Position numbers and translations under genes: made by a program | Assembly (NCBI GenBank): GCA_031270565.1 | Contig: JAISXJ010000167.1 | Coordinates: 1 to 5,564 of the forward strand | Length of the DNA: 5,564 nucleotides | From: Prevotellaceae bacterium | Lineage (GTDB): Bacteria; Bacteroidota; Bacteroidia; Bacteroidales; Paludibacteraceae | Direction of reading: 5' to 3' | The notes under the pieces: generated by a model | Seen by the model: only the letters and a program-made list of their open reading frames with translations | What the model was told of the DNA's origin: nothing | Databases searched by the model: none | Part shown: piece after piece, positions 5,419-5,564 of the stretch | How the letters are laid out: each line of letters opens with the position of its first letter | How positions within the stretch are numbered: position 1 is the stretch's first letter

Positions 5419-5564
5419 ATGGAATTTTTAGATATTGTAAAATTACGTCAGAGCAACCGTGCCTACGAAGACAAAGAGGTTGAACGTGAAAAGATAGAAC
5501 TTGTATTGGAAGCGGGACGCTTGTCTCCGTCGGCAAATAATGCGCAGAGTTGGACTTTTGTTGT
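5419..5564 (+). CDS. Nitroreductase family protein, N-terminal part (runs off the window)
   Basis: Only 48 complete codons are present. The protein begins MEFLDIVKLRQSNRAYEDKE and continues to AGRLSPSANNAQSWTFVV. The pattern of a short N-terminal helix, an R(S/N)xRxY-like element (RQSNRAYEDKEV, residues 10-21) and an AxxSPSxxNxQxW-like element (residues 32-45) is typical of FMN-dependent nitroreductases. In these the Arg and Ser residues bind the FMN phosphate and ring. Family members reduce nitro compounds, quinones or flavins with NAD(P)H; the specific substrate cannot be told from this fragment. The ATG follows an A-rich leader without a Shine-Dalgarno sequence. The gene diverges from the dCMP deaminase operon. 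Confidence 0.85.
   Translation, partial: MEFLDIVKLRQSNRAYEDKEVEREKIELVLEAGRLSPSANNAQSWTFV

Noticed and set aside
5234..5536. 100-residue minus-strand reading frame across the divergent intergenic region
   Set aside because: It runs antisense to the nitroreductase start and across both promoter regions, and its translation has no recognisable motif or gene-like composition.

Overview
The window looks like a chromosomal segment of a member of the Bacteroidota, probably the Bacteroidales. Three intergenic sites match the Bacteroidetes -7 promoter consensus TAnnTTTG exactly. Start codons follow A-rich leaders without clear Shine-Dalgarno sequences. The protein variants (an Mrp without the C-terminal CxxC, a CtpA-like S41 protease of about 530 residues, a short cytosolic patatin) also fit that group as I remember it. 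No species can be named from this window.

Layout. Bases 1-243 hold no gene. They carry an IS-end-like sequence (42-58), a perfect hairpin palindrome (71-85), a dense cluster of short tandem repeats (95-208) and an exact -7 promoter box (218-225). A plus-strand gene for a BASS/SBF-type membrane transporter follows (244-1158). It converges on a four-gene minus-strand operon that reads, in transcription order: dCMP deaminase (5143-4724), S41 C-terminal processing peptidase (4712-3108), patatin-like phospholipase (3108-2287) and the Mrp/ApbC Fe-S carrier ATPase (2252-1197). Gaps in the operon are 11 nt, a 1-nt stop/start overlap and 34 nt. A hairpin plus T-run at the end of mrp is a good candidate terminator. 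Between the operon and the right edge lies a divergent regulatory region (5144-5418), from which a nitroreductase-family gene starts on the plus strand and runs off the window.

The operon proteins do not form one pathway. They combine dTMP precursor supply (dCMP to dUMP), envelope proteolysis, lipid hydrolysis and Fe-S cluster delivery, so the linkage looks like housekeeping co-transcription rather than a dedicated system. I saw no defence system, CRISPR array, RNA gene or complete mobile element. The features most worth a second look are non-coding: the repeat cluster with its almost G-free plus strand, which ends 9 bases before a promoter box, and the paired GATATT/AATATC motifs around both divergent promoters. 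Several apparent start codons further upstream (TTG at 223, TTG at 5176, and a start at 2432) are better explained as promoter, leader or neighbouring-gene sequence, and the starts given here are corrected accordingly.
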